From Flavobacteriales bacterium (GTDB taxonomy: Bacteria; Bacteroidota; Bacteroidia; Flavobacteriales_F; PHOS-HE28): a DNA stretch of 64,000 bases. The stretch is taken from NCBI GenBank assembly GCA_016721825.1, contig JADKHI010000003.1, positions 62,001 to 126,000 on the forward strand, given 5' to 3'. Made by a program: the position numbers and the translations under genes. Position 1 is the stretch's first letter, and every line of letters begins with the position of its first letter. Below the pieces are notes generated by a model. It was given only the letters and a program-made list of their open reading frames with translations, made no database searches and was not told the origin of the DNA. Below are positions 18,459-30,200 of this stretch, one piece after another.

Positions 18459-18528
18459 GCCCCCGGGTCGCTGACCTTATTCACGATCACGGGCCTTCTA
18501 TCAACAGGTTTTGGAGATCCGGAAGGGA

Positions 18529-19197
18529 ATGTTAACTTTCCTGACATTGGTCATGACAACAGCGGACCTGGCAACCTTGGAGCGAAAGCTGCGTCTTGAA
18601 CCCACATGGCAGGACATGGAGGGTGCGGAACGGGTGTTCGCCGGGTTGGTCGAGGGTTGCATCTCCGGCGAGCGTCGCAGTCAGCAGCGCGTCTATGAGC
18701 TGTTCTATGGGAAAATGATGGCCGTATGCCTCCGTTACACCAAGAACCACGATCAGGCGAAGGACATCCTACAGGATGGCTTCATCAAGGTGTTCCGCAG
18801 CATGGAGAAGTTCAACCGGGACGGCTCCTTCGAGGGCTGGATCCGGCGCATCATGGTGAACACGGCCATCGATTACTTCCGCCGGACCAAGAACAGCTAC
18901 CTGCTGTTGGGCGAGGAACGGAGCATCGAGGATTTCGGGGACCAGGACGAGGAGGATGTGTTGGAGGACGTGGAGCAGGAGGAGGAAGCGGACCTGAAGC
19001 CGGCGGACGTGATCAACGCCATGCAGAAGCTGACACCCGCGTACCGTACGGTGTTCAACCTTTACGTGTTCGAGGAAATGACACACAAGGAGATCGCCGA
19101 TTCGCTGGGGATCAGCATTGGGACATCCAAGAGCAACCTGGCGAAGGCGAAACAAAACTTGAAGAAGTTGCTTAAAAAGGAGCATAAGCTCCCTTGA
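18529..19197 (+). CDS. ECF-type RNA polymerase sigma factor
   Basis: About 222 residues. Region 2 covers YELFYGKMMAVCLRYTKNHD through FEGWIRRIMVNTAIDYFRR. A very acidic linker follows (DFGDQDEEDVLEDVEQEEEA). Region 4 has a helix-turn-helix in MTHKEIADSLGISIGTSKSN. ECF sigmas direct RNA polymerase to a small regulon and are usually held by an anti-sigma partner. The next gene overlaps or almost touches and encodes a one-helix membrane protein, the usual place for that partner. Start uncertain: ATG at 18529 has an upstream GGAAGGGA; ATG at 18553 and TTG at 18511 are alternatives. Confidence 0.88.
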   Translation: MLTFLTLVMTTADLATLERKLRLEPTWQDMEGAERVFAGLVEGCISGERRSQQRVYELFYGKMMAVCLRYTKNHDQAKDILQDGFIKVFRSMEKFNRDGSFEGWIRRIMVNTAIDYFRRTKNSYLLLGEERSIEDFGDQDEEDVLEDVEQEEEADLKPADVINAMQKLTPAYRTVFNLYVFEEMTHKEIADSLGISIGTSKSNLAKAKQNLKKLLKKEHKLP

Positions 19198-19202
19198 ACG
19201 AT

Positions 19203-19691
19203 ATGGCTGACATCAGAAACACATCCGGCGCGTTCGAACAGCGCATCAAGGACAGCCTTGAGCAGTTCGAAGTGCCCTACAACTCGTCCGATTGGGCGCA
19301 GTTGGAGCAGGCGATGGATGGTCCGCGCAGCGTTCGCTGGTGGACCACCCCCGGCATGATCGCTGCCCTCCTCGCGGGCACCTTGGTCGTAGGTGGTACT
19401 GCCTACCTGCTCACCCAACGGAACGCGCCTGTGGCTGCCACGCAGGTCCCCACGGTCAGCGCCGAAGGGGACAAGACCGCTGCCCAGGCCCAATTGCCCG
19501 TTACCGCTGCATTACCCTCCGCGACCAACCCAGCGGAGAACACCAACGCTGATAGCAACACCTCGGACATTGCGCGGTCGACCGGCACTCCGAGCGGAAC
19601 AGAGGAACCTCTCCAAGTACGCAAGAGCGCACGGTCCAAAGCGGCACTGCCAACGAACAGACCTCAAGCGTCGGAACGAACAAGAGCGTGA
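19203..19691 (+). CDS. Membrane protein downstream of ECF sigma factor, N-terminal part (gene apparently frameshifted)
   Basis: 162 residues: a short cytoplasmic part (MADIRNTSGAFEQRIKDSLE ending in DWAQLEQAMDG), one membrane helix (GMIAALLAGTLVVGGTAYLL, about 50-70), then a Pro/Ala/Ser/Thr-rich stretch. This is the shape of a membrane anti-sigma factor, but no known anti-sigma domain is evident. The reading frame turns compositionally odd (basic, RKSARSKAALPTNRP) after about 19610, while the frame of the next gene continues as a Ser/Thr/Asn linker. I think the two are one gene with a missing base. A TTG at 19194 overlapping the sigma stop is another possible start. Confidence 0.6.
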   Translation: MADIRNTSGAFEQRIKDSLEQFEVPYNSSDWAQLEQAMDGPRSVRWWTTPGMIAALLAGTLVVGGTAYLLTQRNAPVAATQVPTVSAEGDKTAAQAQLPVTAALPSATNPAENTNADSNTSDIARSTGTPSGTEEPLQVRKSARSKAALPTNRPQASERTRA

Positions 19692-20548
19692 CCAAAGCGG
19701 CCCCAACAGGCGGCTCTGACGTTCCGAAGAATACCGGGAACGGAACGGCAACCACCGCAGCAACCTCCGGTGCATCCGGTGAAATGACCTTCAAAGCGAG
19801 CGTAAGCGCCGCCTGCCCTGGGGAAGAGGTGGTCTTCAAGGTGGAGAACATGCCTACGGGCGGTATCTACCTGTGGAACTTCGGAGATGGCAGTTTCAGC
19901 AACAAGCCCAATCCCGAACACACGTTCACCAAGCCGGGCAACTATCAAGTGATGCTTTCCATGAGCGCAGCTGGTGTGGGCACGATCCACAACAAGCCCA
20001 GTAGCGACATCATCAGCATCCACGAAGCACCAAAGGCTTCCTTCAATGCACAGAAACAGGACTTCGAGGGCCACATCCCTAGTGTCCACTTTGAGAACCG
20101 CAGCAACGGTGCAAAACAGTACCACTGGGATTTCGGTGATGGCAGCACGAGCAGCGTGGCACACCCCGACCACATCTACAAGAAGAAGGGCGTGTACCCT
20201 GTGAAGCTCCAGGTTACCAGCGAGAAGGGTTGTATGGACATCTACGAGCGCGAGGTGCGGATCGAGAACGACTATAACCTCGATGCCCCCGCGAAGTTCG
20301 CGCCGACCAACGCGGAGACCTTCATGCCCGAAGCTTTGCGGACGCTCGGCGTGAAGTTCCATCTGATGGTGTACACGGCGGATGGGCAGCTCGTTTACGA
20401 GACGTCCGACGCCACCAAGCCTTGGACGGGCCGCATGAACAACCGCGGCGAAGTGCTGGCCAAAGGCGACTACGTGTGGGTGGTGGATGTGCGTGAGCGG
20501 ATCCACTTGGATGAGACCTATACCGGCAAGGTCACCTTGGACCGTTGA
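19688..20548 (+). CDS. PKD-domain protein with T9SS type B-like C-terminus (probably C-terminal part of the preceding gene)
   Basis: 286 residues starting at a GTG that overlaps the previous stop. Two PKD domains are clear, at about 45-120 (GGIYLWNFGDGSFSN, HTFTKPGNYQVML) and 125-205 (KQYHWDFGDGSTSS, HIYKKKGVYPVKLQV). The end (MVYTADGQLVYETSD, WTGRMNNRGE, GKVTLDR) resembles the gliding-motility-associated C-terminal domain but lacks the usual PNxFTPNGDG opening (instead KFAPTNAETF). PKD domains are extracytoplasmic, yet this frame has no signal peptide or membrane helix, so it makes sense only when joined to the upstream membrane segment. The joined product would have about 448 residues. Confidence 0.7.
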   Translation: MTKAAPTGGSDVPKNTGNGTATTAATSGASGEMTFKASVSAACPGEEVVFKVENMPTGGIYLWNFGDGSFSNKPNPEHTFTKPGNYQVMLSMSAAGVGTIHNKPSSDIISIHEAPKASFNAQKQDFEGHIPSVHFENRSNGAKQYHWDFGDGSTSSVAHPDHIYKKKGVYPVKLQVTSEKGCMDIYEREVRIENDYNLDAPAKFAPTNAETFMPEALRTLGVKFHLMVYTADGQLVYETSDATKPWTGRMNNRGEVLAKGDYVWVVDVRERIHLDETYTGKVTLDR

Positions 20549-20564
20549 TCGGACCGACCCTCAG

Positions 20565-20597
20565 AAGAAGCCCTCCGCGACCCGGGGGCTTCTTATT
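20565..20597 (+). terminator. Intrinsic terminator after the sigma factor/PKD gene group
   Basis: Stem AAGAAGCCC/GGGCTTCTT with a 12-base loop, followed by ATTATT. It starts 17 bases past the stop. Confidence 0.7.
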
Positions 20598-20668
20598 ACG
20601 CAGCCTTCCCCGCCTTCGGTCCGGTTCGTAGCGCTTGTTCGCTGGGAACATTTCAACTTAGGCGCCGC

Positions 20669-23600
20669 ATGAGACTCCCCCTGCGTCACGGAAGCATCGT
20701 GATGACCCCGCGTTCCGTTCGGTCCTTTATAGCCCTGAAGCGGCTGCCCACCCTACTGGCCTTGCTCGGCATCCTGTTCCTCCGGTCGTCCGCTTGGGCC
20801 CAGCCACCGGTGATCCTGATGTACAGCGGCACGGAGACCCTCTGCAATGCGGTCCTATATGATGCGGGCTTCAACGGGGACTACGGCAACAACGAGAACA
20901 ATGTGCTCACGTTCTGCCCCGGAGTTCCAGGAGCGTTCATCCAGATCGTGTTCAACACATTCGACCTGGGAGCTGGTGATGTGATGAACGTTTACGACGG
21001 CACATCCAATCTGGCCCCCCTGATCGGTCAAGGCACGGGAACCACACTGGCAGGTCTCACGGCTGCTGCATCACCCAACAATCCCACGGGCTGTCTGACC
21101 TTGGAGTTCATCTCCGATGGGGCTGGCACCGCTCCCGGCTTCGAGATCCAGGTCCTTTGCGATCAACCGTGCATCGAACCCACTGCTGTGATCGCGGCGT
21201 TGCCGGAAGAGCCTTACAAGGTGTGCGTGGGTGAGTCGATCACATTCGACGGCACAGGTTCGGCGGCGGCGCCCGGCAGGTCCATCGTGGACTACACCTG
21301 GACCACTGGCGATGGCGATACACTGACCGGGCCGACATTGACCTACAGCTACGGCACGCCCGGCGAGTACTTGGTAACGCTGACCGTACAGGATGATATC
21401 GGCTGCTACAGCCTGACCTATGTTTATCTAACGATCCGGGTATCCACGGTGCCGGTGTTCGACATTCAAGTGGTTCCCACCAGCCTTTGCGTTGGCGAAT
21501 CGGCGCTGGTGACCGGACTTGTGACGGGCACGGAGTGGACCAACGTCCCTCAACCCTTCATCGATGGAGTTACCGCCCTACCGGACGGCGGAGGTGTTTC
21601 GTACAATGCCGGAGTGAACGTTTCGGGCTTCCCCACCAACACCACGATCTCTTCCGCAACGGATATCACGGAGGTCTGCTTGGTGATGGAGCACAGTTAT
21701 TTTGGAGATCTTCAGGTGATACTGACCTGCCCGAACGGCCAGCAGGTAACGCTCTTCCAAGGCTACCAAAGCGGAACCCCTGGCAACACGTACCTAGGGG
21801 ACCCCTTCGACCTGACCACCGGAATACCTGGGACGGGCTGGCTGTATTGCTTCAGCACGGTGGGCACCTTCGGCACCATGGTGCAGGAGAACGGCAACAG
21901 CAACTGGATCCCGAACACCAACGCCCCCATCGGCAATAGCCTGCCTCCAGGGCTCTACACCTCGGAGGACCCCTTCAGCAACTGGGTCGGCTGCGACCTG
22001 AACGGCACCTGGACACTCACCATCGTCGACAACCTCTTCATCGATGATGGCTTCATCTTCAGTTGGTGGCTTGACGTTGACCCGTCGTTGTACCCGACGG
22101 TGGTGGAGTATACACCCACCTTCGGAGCGGGTTGCGATAGCACCTATTGGTCCGGTCCCAACATCGTGGCCACCGACGCCAACTGCGAGCAGATCACCAT
22201 CACACCTCCCGCTGCCGGCAGCTACGACTACACTTACACGGCCGTCGATGATTTCGGTTGCACCTACGACACCACGATCACCATCACCGTTACACCAGCG
22301 CCTACGATCGATGTGACCAGTGCCTTGGGACCGACTTGCGCAAGTCCGGTCCAACTCACGACCACGATACTGCCTCCATTGGCGAGCGGCCCCCTGTTCC
22401 ATACATGGTCACCATCGGTGGGCCTTTCCAACGCGAACGTGCCGAACCCCACGGCACAGACCAGCGTGCCGACCTGGTACGTGAACACCGTGTATCCGTT
22501 CGGACATCCGCTCTGCGCGGCCGTGGATAGTGCACTGGTGAACCCGACCACGACCCTGGAGAACGACAGCATCATTGTGGATGCCACATGCTTCGGGGGA
22601 ATCAATGGCAGCATCGAAGTGATCACGACTGGAACAGGCGGACCATGGTCGTACGCCTGGACCGATGCGATGGGAACGGTGGTGCAGACCACAGCCACAT
22701 CGACGACAGGAGACACCTACGTTGGTGAAGCTGGCACTTACACCGTAGTGGTGTCCGAGACCATCAACGGCAATGGCTGCACGGACACGGTGGTGGCGAT
22801 CATACATGAGCCAACAGAGGTCACCATCCTGCTGACGATGGATGATACCACGATCTGCAAGACCGGCATCGCCGACCTTTCTGCAGTTGGCGCAGGCGGC
22901 ACTGGAGCCATCGACCTCAATTGGTCACAGGGTCTGGTCGGCAGCGGCCCACATGCGGTGAGCCCCGTGAACACCACGGTATATTCCGTCTTCGCCAGTG
23001 ATGCGAACGGCTGCGTAAGCGATACGCTCGATGTGACCGTGACCGTGCGACCGAACATCGCCTTTACAATGCCGGATACGGTGATCACCTGCCCCGAAGT
23101 TGATGTGGTCCTGAACGCGGCACCCGTGACCGGCGGCGACGGACAATACCTCTTCGATTGGCAAGGCACGGGGCCAGCACCTTCATCCGCATACACCGTG
23201 AACCTGACCACCTCACAGCTGTTCTGCGTCACCGTGAACGATGGTTGCGAAACGCCTCTGCAGACACGATGCACCTATGTCTCCGTGATACCGATCCCAG
23301 AGCTTGTGCTGACCGTGGACAGCGCGTTGGGCTGTGAGCCTTTCGCGGTGGAATTCACTGTACTGGACACCACCACCGGAGCCCAGGTACAGTGGGATTT
23401 CGGTGATGGCGTGACCACTCCCGGGCCTTCGGAGGTCGGCCATACCTACGCGGACCCTGGCAGCTATGATGTGAGCGTGCTTGTGACGTGGCCGAACGCT
23501 TGCCAGGATGACACGACGCTGATCTCATTGGTGGTGGTGGAGCCCTTGGCCGATGCGGATTTCTTCTGGAGCCCGAACCCCGCATCCATCCTCACACCCA

Positions 23601-24091
23601 CGCTCACCTTCACCGAGGATGCCGGCCCTTACGCGACACAGTACGTGTGGGACTTTGGGGGTCTTGGCACGGCCACAGGCCCTGAGGCGACGTTCACTTT
23701 CCCGGACCAGGTTGGCTTCACCTACCCGGTTGAGCTGTGGGTGACGAACTACCTGGGCTGCGCGGACAGCGTGGTGAAGATGATCGAGGTGAAGGACGAA
23801 TTCCTGATCTACGTGCCGAATGTGTTCACCCCTGATGGTGATGGGATCAACGAGGTGTTCCGCGTAATGGGCAACGACATCGATCCGCGCGAGTTCGAGC
23901 TCGTGATCTTCAACCGATGGGGTGAGGTGGTGTTCAGCAGCACCGACCCGAACAAGGGCTGGAGCGGAGCGTTCGGAGGTGGCGACGGGGAAGCTGTGCA
24001 GGAGGGCGTCTACCCTTGGCGGTTGCGCGCCGCATCGCGTTATAGCCAGGAGCGCAAGGAGCTCTTCGGCCATGTGACCCTGTTGAAGTAG
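20669..24091 (+). CDS. Large T9SS type B surface protein with CUB-like, PKD, P-domain and SprB-like modules
   Basis: 1140 residues, likely a secreted adhesin or matrix protein. In order: signal peptide ending AWAQ near 45; CUB-like domain at about 50-165 (MNVYDGTSNLAPLIG); PKD at about 175-255 (DYTWTTGDGDTLTG); a proprotein-convertase P-like domain at about 275-465 (DITEVCLVMEHSYFGDLQVI, LNGTWTLTIVDN); several Ig/PKD-like and SprB-like modules (ATCFGGINGSIEVITTGTGG); a PKD with VQWDFGDGVTTPG; and the type B sorting domain (YVPNVFTPDGDGINEVF, FNRWGEVVFSS, GHVTLLK). No protease domain accompanies the P-domain. An ATG at 20702 is an alternative start. It is a paralogue of the next gene over the head region. 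Confidence 0.88.
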   Translation: MRLPLRHGSIVMTPRSVRSFIALKRLPTLLALLGILFLRSSAWAQPPVILMYSGTETLCNAVLYDAGFNGDYGNNENNVLTFCPGVPGAFIQIVFNTFDLGAGDVMNVYDGTSNLAPLIGQGTGTTLAGLTAAASPNNPTGCLTLEFISDGAGTAPGFEIQVLCDQPCIEPTAVIAALPEEPYKVCVGESITFDGTGSAAAPGRSIVDYTWTTGDGDTLTGPTLTYSYGTPGEYLVTLTVQDDIGCYSLTYVYLTIRVSTVPVFDIQVVPTSLCVGESALVTGLVTGTEWTNVPQPFIDGVTALPDGGGVSYNAGVNVSGFPTNTTISSATDITEVCLVMEHSYFGDLQVILTCPNGQQVTLFQGYQSGTPGNTYLGDPFDLTTGIPGTGWLYCFSTVGTFGTMVQENGNSNWIPNTNAPIGNSLPPGLYTSEDPFSNWVGCDLNGTWTLTIVDNLFIDDGFIFSWWLDVDPSLYPTVVEYTPTFGAGCDSTYWSGPNIVATDANCEQITITPPAAGSYDYTYTAVDDFGCTYDTTITITVTPAPTIDVTSALGPTCASPVQLTTTILPPLASGPLFHTWSPSVGLSNANVPNPTAQTSVPTWYVNTVYPFGHPLCAAVDSALVNPTTTLENDSIIVDATCFGGINGSIEVITTGTGGPWSYAWTDAMGTVVQTTATSTTGDTYVGEAGTYTVVVSETINGNGCTDTVVAIIHEPTEVTILLTMDDTTICKTGIADLSAVGAGGTGAIDLNWSQGLVGSGPHAVSPVNTTVYSVFASDANGCVSDTLDVTVTVRPNIAFTMPDTVITCPEVDVVLNAAPVTGGDGQYLFDWQGTGPAPSSAYTVNLTTSQLFCVTVNDGCETPLQTRCTYVSVIPIPELVLTVDSALGCEPFAVEFTVLDTTTGAQVQWDFGDGVTTPGPSEVGHTYADPGSYDVSVLVTWPNACQDDTTLISLVVVEPLADADFFWSPNPASILTPTLTFTEDAGPYATQYVWDFGGLGTATGPEATFTFPDQVGFTYPVELWVTNYLGCADSVVKMIEVKDEFLIYVPNVFTPDGDGINEVFRVMGNDIDPREFELVIFNRWGEVVFSSTDPNKGWSGAFGGGDGEAVQEGVYPWRLRAASRYSQERKELFGHVTLLK

Positions 24092-24243
24092 AACTTCGAC
24101 CGGGTTCGATCCGTCCGATCAGGCCGTTCGTCGACACCAGAGCAAGCATCGTCCAATAGTCGGCTACGGAAGGTCGGGCGCATTGTGCTGACGAATAGCT
24201 TGGAGGTCCGCCGCCGGACCCGGCAAGCGCCAGCCTGCATGCT

Positions 24244-27200
24244 TTGACCTTTACGCGTTCCCTCTCCTCACCTGCAGCGTGCGTGGCTCGTCCAGGCACC
24301 GTGATAGCCCATCCGAAGGCAACGACCTTGCGGAAGGTGGTGGTCATGTTGTGCGCCGTGGCCGGAAGCTTGGTGAACGCCCAGCCCTTCGTGATCTTCA
24401 ACGGTACGGACAACACCTGTGTAGGTGCCTTCCTCGATAGCGGCGGACAAGGTGGCTCGGGTTATTCGAACAACGAGGACTACACGTACACGATCTGTCC
24501 GGACTTGGCCGGGAACGCCATCTCGTTGGACTTCATCACGGCCCTGATGGGCACCGGCGGTGCGGCACCGATCGACAACATGTCGATCTACGACGGCGAC
24601 AATACGAGCGCCCCCCTGCTGGGCAACTGGACGGGGAACACGCTTCAAGGGCAAGTGATCTCGGCGAGTGCGGCGAACTCCACGGGCTGCCTGACGGTGG
24701 TGTGGCATTCGAATAACAACAGCCTCGGCAGTTTCGCTGCGAGCATCAGCTGCAGCGTTCCCTGCGCACGACCGACCGCAGTGGCATCGATGGTGGGCGG
24801 AGCACCCGCGAAGATCTGCCCCGGTGAAGCCGTGAGCTTCAACGGCAACGCCTCCTTTGCCGCACCGGGCTTCGCCATTGCGCAGTGGCTGTGGGACTTC
24901 GGCGATGGGCTCACAAGTTCAGCGGGGCCTGTGGTCAGCCACAACTTCGCCTCACCCGGTGAGTACATCGTGCAGCTCTACCTGCAGGACAACAATGGAT
25001 GCGCGAGCACCAACCGCGTGGACCTGCAAGTGCTTGTGGGCACCGAGCCCACCTTCACCGGAACAGGTGGCGACCTGATCGGCTGTCCGGGGCAGACGCT
25101 GTGCTTCGACGGTGTGGTGAACCCGACCACTTGGAGCGCCACTCCCACGAACAGCTATGGAACGGGCGTGTTGTTGCCCGACGACGTGGGTTCCTGTTTC
25201 GAGAGCGAGCTCACTTTCTCGCAATTCGCGCCAGGCCAGACGTTGACCAACATCAACGACCTGTTGTCGATCTGCTTCGACATCGAGCATACGTTCCTGG
25301 GTGATCTGATCATCACCATCATCAGCCCTAGTGGCGAGTCGGTCATCCTCCATCAACAAGGCGGCGCCGGAACGTATCTGGGTATCCCGAACGACTTCGA
25401 CGATGCGAACCCGATACCGGGTACGTGCCAGACCTACTGCATCGATCCGCTCGCGACGAACGGCACCATGGCGGCGAACGCTGCGGCCACCCTGCCACCC
25501 GGATCCTATGAAAGCGTCGACCCCTTGAGCGGCCTGCTGGGCAGTTCATTGAACGGGACATGGACCTTGGAGATCTGCGACATGTGGGCCGCGGACAATG
25601 GCTTCCTGTGTGGCTTCACGCTCGACTTCGACCCTTCGCTCTACCCAAGTCTGACCACGTTCACCCCGGTTTATGGCGCTGGCTGCGATAGCACGTGGTG
25701 GACCGGTCCTGGTATCGTTTCCACCTCCTCGGATTGTGATCAGATCTGCGTCCAGCAGGCCTCACCCGGGCAGTACAACTACGTGTATCACGCGGTGGAT
25801 GACTTCGGATGCACCTACGACACCACAGTGACCGTGACCATTGTGTCGCCGCTTGTGATCAGTGCGGGGGCTGACGTGCAGTTGTGTGCAGGTGCGAACA
25901 CGCAGTTGAACGCGACCGTTCTCTCCGGTGGCATGCAACCTTCCAGCTGCGACTACACGCTAGAGCTCTTTGATTCCGCAGGTGATGGATGGGATGGCGC
26001 CTCGGTGACCGTTACGGTGAACGGAGTGGCCACAGCGTGGACCTTGAACAATGGCAGCGCCGGGAGCACGAGCATATCGCTGTGGGATGGGGATGTGATC
26101 CAGATCTCCTACAACCCAAGTCTGTTCTTCAACGGCGAACACAGCTACGACATCCTCGATGCGAACGGCAACATCCTTTTCGCGGATGGCCCTGGCCCCT
26201 CGAACGGACTCGCTTGGAGCGGTGTGGCGGACTGCGGACCCAACGTGCTGCCTTCGGTCTATACATGGACACCGAGCACAGGGCTGTCCAACCCCAACAT
26301 CGCGAACCCGATCGCCACACCCGGCGCCACCACCACATACACCGTGACCGTATCGCAGCCCGGCTACCCGGGTTGCGATGGTACCGATCAGGTGACCGTG
26401 ACCATTGTGACACCGAACGGGGCTGGCACGGATGGAACGGTCACCGTCTGCAGCACGGATGCCCCTTTCGACCTGTATAGCTACCTGGGCAGTGCCACGC
26501 CGGGTGGAAGTTGGACCGCGCCCGGAGGCGGAGCTACCCCATCCACCTTCACCCCTGGAACAAGTGCGGCAGGTGTGTACACGTATTCGGTCGCTTCGGC
26601 AGCGCCATGCCCCGGGCTTGATCAATCCACGGTCACGGTCACTGTGGTGAATCCCCCGGACCCAGGAACCAACGGTGCGGTCACTGTCTGTTCCATTGGC
26701 GCAGCGATCTCTCTGTTCGCGCAGCTGGGTGGTGCGCCACAGGCCGGTGGAACATGGAGCGGACCCAGCGCGGTGGTAGGCGGCATGTTCACACCTGGAA
26801 GCATGTCGGCCGGCAACTACACCTACAGCCTTCCCGCCGCAGCGCCTTGCCCGGCCATGAGTACCACGGTGGCTGTTACGGTGAACCAGCCGCCGGACCC
26901 AGGAACCGCTGGATCGATCACGGTATGCAGCACTGGAGCGGCGGTCGACCTCTTCGCACAACTCGGTGGAACGCCTGACGCTGGCGGAACGTGGAGCGGC
27001 CCGAGCGCGGTCGTCGGGGGAATGTTCGATCCCGCTTCCATGACCGCTGGCGTCTACACGTACACGGTCACAGGAGCAGCACCATGTCCGGATGAGACCG
27101 CTACGGTCACAGTGACCACGAACACGCCGCCTGATCCAGGTACCAACGGAACCATCTCGCTCTGCAGCACGAGCACCGCTGCGGATCTCTTCGCACAGCT

Positions 27201-30200
27201 CGGTGGAACGCCGGATGCAGGTGGCACATGGAGCGGACCGAGCGCGGTCGTCGGTGGAATGTTCGATCCAGCGACGATGACCGCTGGCGTTTACACCTAC
27301 ACGGTCTCTGGCACTTCCCCATGCCCCGATGAGACAGCGACCGTAACGGTTACCATCAACACACCACCCGATCCGGGCACCAACGGGAACATCACGCTGT
27401 GCAGTACAAGCGCGGCAGCAGACCTCTTCACGCAGCTCGGTGGAATGCCGGATGCAGGTGGCACATGGAGCGGACCGAGCGCGGTCGTCGGTGGAATGTT
27501 CGATCCAGCGACGATGACCGCTGGCGTTTACACCTACACGGTCTCTGGCACTTCCCCATGCCCCGATGAGACAGCGACCGTAACGGTTACCATCAACACA
27601 CCACCCGATCCGGGCACCAACGGGAACATCACGCTCTGTAGCACTAGCGCGGCAGCAGACCTCTTCACGCAGCTCGGTGGAATGCCGGATGCAGGTGGCA
27701 CATGGAGCGGACCGAGCGCGGTCGTCGGTGGAATGTTCGACCCGGCTTCCATGAGCGCTGGGGTGTACACCTACACCGTCTCTGGTACTTCCCCATGCCC
27801 CGATGAGACAGCGACCGTAACGGTTACCATCAACACACCACCCGATCCGGGCACCAACGGGAACATCACGCTCTGTAGCACTAGCGCGGCAGCAGACCTC
27901 TTCGCACAGCTCGGTGGAATGCCGGATGCAGGTGGCACATGGAGCGGACCGAGCGCGGTCGTCGGTGGAATGTTCGATCCAGCGACGATGACCGCTGGCG
28001 TTTACACCTACACGGTCTCTGGTACTTCCCCATGCCCCGATGAGACAGCGACTGTAACGGTTACCATCAACACACCACCCGATCCGGGCACCAACGGAAC
28101 GGTCACGCTCTGTAGCACAAGCGCCGCAGCCGACCTCTTCACGCAGCTCGGTGGGACACCTGACGCATCCGGGATCTGGAGCGGGCCAAGTGCTGTAGCA
28201 GGAGGCATGATCGATCCCGCGACGATGATTGCTGGCGTGTACTCCTACACGGTCGCAGGCACGGCACCTTGCCCGGAGGAGAACGCCACGGTGACGGTGA
28301 CGATCAACACACCGCCTGATCCGGGCACGAACGGAAGCATCACGCTGTGCACTTCGAGCGCAGCCACAAGCCTCTTCGCACAGCTCGGGGGAACACCTGA
28401 CGTTGGTGGCGCATGGAGCGGACCAAGCGCAGTGGTCGGTGGCCTGTTCGACCCAGCATCCATGAGCGCTGGCGTGTACACGTATACGGTTCCGGGACCT
28501 GTGCCTTGTCCTGATGAAACGGCCACGGTCACGGTGACCATCAACACGCCACCGGATCCTGGTAGCAACGGAACGATCACGCTCTGCAGCACAAGTGTCG
28601 CAGCGGATCTCTTCGGGCAGCTGAGTGGAACACCTGACCCGGGCGGCACGTGGAGCGGACCTAGCCTTGTGGTGGGCGGCATGATCGATCCCGCGACCAT
28701 GAGCGCTGGGGTTTACACCTACACGCTCACTGGCACTGCTCCTTGCCCCGACGAGAGCGCAACGGTCACTGTCATCATCGAACAACAACCCAACGCCGGG
28801 ATCGACGGGGGCCTGACGCTGTGCTCGTCAAGCCCCAGCACAGCGCTGTTCGGTGGCTTGAGCGGAACACCCGATGCGGCAGGCGTATGGACAGGTCCTG
28901 GAGGAAGCGTGAGCAACGGCCAGTTCATCGCCGGCACGAATACACCGGGGACATACACCTACACCGTGTCGGGGACGGCCCCATGTCCGAACGCCTCCGC
29001 GACCGTGAACGTGGTCGTGGTGACCAACCCTGATGCTGGCACACCTGGTGCCATCACGCTCTGCACAAGCGATGTCGCTTCGTTGCTGTTCGATGTGCTG
29101 GGCGGAACACCGGACGGAGGCGGCGCTTGGACCGGACCGAGCCCTGTTGTTGGCGGTCAATTCGATCCGGCCACCATGACCGCCGGCGTCTACACGTACA
29201 CGATCTCCGTTCCGCCGCCTTGCACCGACGCGAGCAGTACGGTCACCATTTCGATCAACACTCCACCGGATCCTGGGGTTGACGGAGCGCTGATCCTCTG
29301 CGCTACCAGCCCGGCCGCAAGTCTTGCCACAGGATTGGGTGGCACGCCTGACGCAGGAGGAACGTGGAACGGACCCAGTGCAGTGGTCGGTGGGCAGTTC
29401 GATCCCGCCACCATGACGGCCGGTGTGTACACGTACACGGTCAACGGAACAGCACCTTGTCCACCTGCTTCAGCAAGCGTTACGGTGACGGTGGTGACCA
29501 ACCCCGATGCTGGCACCCCGGGCGCGATCACACTGTGTACCACCGATGCTTCTGCTGATCTCTTCACGCAGCTCGGCGGAACACCGGATGCGGGAGGAAC
29601 GTGGACAGGACCCAGTGCCATCGTGGGTGGGCAGTTCGATCCCGCTACGATGAACGCCGGTGTCTACACCTACACGATCAACGTTCCACCGCCTTGCACC
29701 GACGCCAGCAGCACGGTCACCGTTTCGCTCAACGCGCCGCCGGATCCGGGAGTTGACGGAGCGTTGACTCTTTGCGCAACAAGTCCGGCCGCAAGTCTTG
29801 CCACAGGATTGGGTGGCACGCCTGACGCAGGAGGAACGTGGAGCGGACCCAGTGCAGTGGTCGGTGGGCAGTTCGATCCCGCTACCATGACGGCCGGTGT
29901 GTACACGTACACGGTCAACGGAACAGCACCTTGTCCACCTGCTTCAGCAAGCGTTACGGTGACGGTGGTGACCAACCCCGATGCTGGCACCCCGGGCGCG
30001 ATCACACTGTGTACCACCGATGCTTCTGCTGATCTCTTCACGCAGCTCGGCGGAACACCGGATGCGGGAGGAACGTGGACAGGACCCAGTGCCATCGTGG
30101 GTGGGCAGTTCGATCCCGCTACGATGAACGCCGGTGTCTACACCTACACGATCAACGTTCCACCGCCTTGCACCGACGCCAGCAGCACGGTCACCGTTTC

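Noticed and set aside
19600..19620. Programmed ribosomal frameshift in the PKD membrane gene
   Set aside because: No slippery heptamer or downstream structure was evident; a lost base is simpler.
25960..28788. A 942-codon open frame on the minus strand inside the giant repeat gene
   Set aside because: It exists because the 79-codon repeat keeps an antisense frame free of stops. Its product is Arg/Cys/Ser-rich with no domain, and the plus-strand frame encodes clear surface-protein modules.
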